A DNA stretch of 7,097 nucleotides from Desulfocapsa sp. Its GTDB lineage: Bacteria > Desulfobacterota > Desulfobulbia > Desulfobulbales > Desulfocapsaceae. This document shows positions 6,964 to 7,097 of the stretch, piece by piece. The stretch lies in assembly GCA_029942265.1 (NCBI GenBank), contig JAOZTO010000125.1, positions 1 to 7,097 on the forward strand, in the 5' to 3' direction. Position numbers and translations under genes: made by a program. Every line of letters begins with the position of its first letter. Position 1 is the first letter of the stretch. Below the pieces are notes generated by a model. That model ran no database searches and was not told the DNA's origin. It worked only from the letters and a program-made list of their open reading frames with translations.

Positions 6964-6999
6964 AGGTACTCTACTTGTCCACAAAAGTAGACAATACCT
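6964..6999. promoter_or_regulatory. Imperfect inverted repeat, candidate upstream activator site
   Basis: AGGTA (6964-6968) pairs with TACCT (6995-6999), and TCTACTT (6970-6976) pairs with AAGTAGA (6985-6991), around an 8-base centre with a 1-by-3 internal mismatch. Additional TACTT copies lie at 6999-7003 and 7009-7013. Relative to the predicted sigma-54 start the dyad spans about -98 to -133, the usual distance for an enhancer-binding-protein site. It could also be an operator or terminator of a gene beyond the window. The symmetry is seen; the function is inferred. Confidence 0.5.
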
Positions 7000-7057
7000 A
7001 CTTTTATATACTTGTGGTACATTATTGCAAATGCACAAAACTATTATTAAGCAATAC

Positions 7058-7069
7058 CATTTTAAAATG
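7058..7069. repeat. Perfect 12-bp palindrome CATTTTAAAATG
   Basis: It is a fully self-complementary AT-rich site in the upstream non-coding region, close to the right edge. It could be a regulator site serving this operon or a gene to the right of the window; AT richness makes chance occurrence plausible. Confidence 0.4.
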
Positions 7070-7071
7070 AA

Positions 7072-7096
7072 TAATTACAAGTTAAATCTGTAATTA
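7072..7096. repeat. Perfect 8-bp inverted repeat TAATTACA / TGTAATTA with 9-base spacer
   Basis: The arms at 7072-7079 and 7089-7096 are exact complements around AGTTAAATC. It is cut off by the window edge, so a longer structure may continue. The AT-rich dyad resembles a repressor or activator operator more than a terminator, since no GC stem or T-run is present. Confidence 0.4.
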
Positions 7097-7097
7097 G

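Larger units (their letters stand above)
6806..7097. other. AT-rich non-coding upstream region (292 bp)
   Basis: No convincing coding sequence was found on either strand. It carries the operon leader (about 6806-6866), the sigma-54 promoter, the inverted repeats described separately and no tRNA or other recognisable RNA gene. The next gene, and therefore whether this region is a divergent promoter, lies outside the window. Confidence 0.6.

Overview
The window is a minus-strand stretch of about 7.1 kb that looks like a free-living, motile, probably anaerobic bacterium. Moderate-to-low GC, a sigma-54 promoter and a soluble chemoreceptor built from cysteine-bearing PAS repeats suggest a Desulfobacterota (deltaproteobacterial) sulfate/sulfur-metabolising lineage. 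This taxonomic guess is inference from protein style; no rRNA or marker gene is present.

Layout from right to left, the direction of transcription: (1) 6806-7097 is an AT-rich upstream region. It holds a well-matched sigma-54 (-24/-12) promoter facing the operon, an imperfect inverted repeat about 100-130 bases upstream of the predicted start (a position typical of enhancer-binding-protein sites), and further palindromes near the window edge. (2) 6805-5282 encodes a 507-residue protein made of three tandem CheW domains. (3) 5282-2211 encodes a 1023-residue soluble methyl-accepting chemotaxis protein with six PAS domains, joined to the CheW gene by a TAATG stop/start overlap. Five of the PAS domains lie on a 122-residue (366-bp) period, and 344 bp is perfectly duplicated. 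(4) 2142-2187 is a 14-bp perfect hairpin, probably a terminator. (5) 2117-73 is a tight three-gene group: GNAT acetyltransferase, class II-type histone-deacetylase-fold enzyme (8-bp overlap) and a YkgJ-type cysteine-cluster protein (13-bp gap). (6) 1-51 carries two imperfect 24-bp direct repeats resembling the end of an IS21-family insertion sequence.

The window therefore has two functional units. The first is a sigma-54-controlled cytoplasmic chemosensory module: the PAS ladder would sense a small molecule, redox state or metal, and the triple CheW protein would link the receptor to a CheA kinase encoded elsewhere. The second is a possible acetylation/deacetylation pair (GNAT plus deacetylase) with a metal-binding accessory protein. 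No CheA, CheY, CheB or CheR, RNA gene or CRISPR array was seen.

The most notable observations are the same C-x8-C-x4-C signature in all six PAS domains, the recent-looking perfect PAS duplication, and the coupling of a three-CheW scaffold to a multi-PAS receptor.
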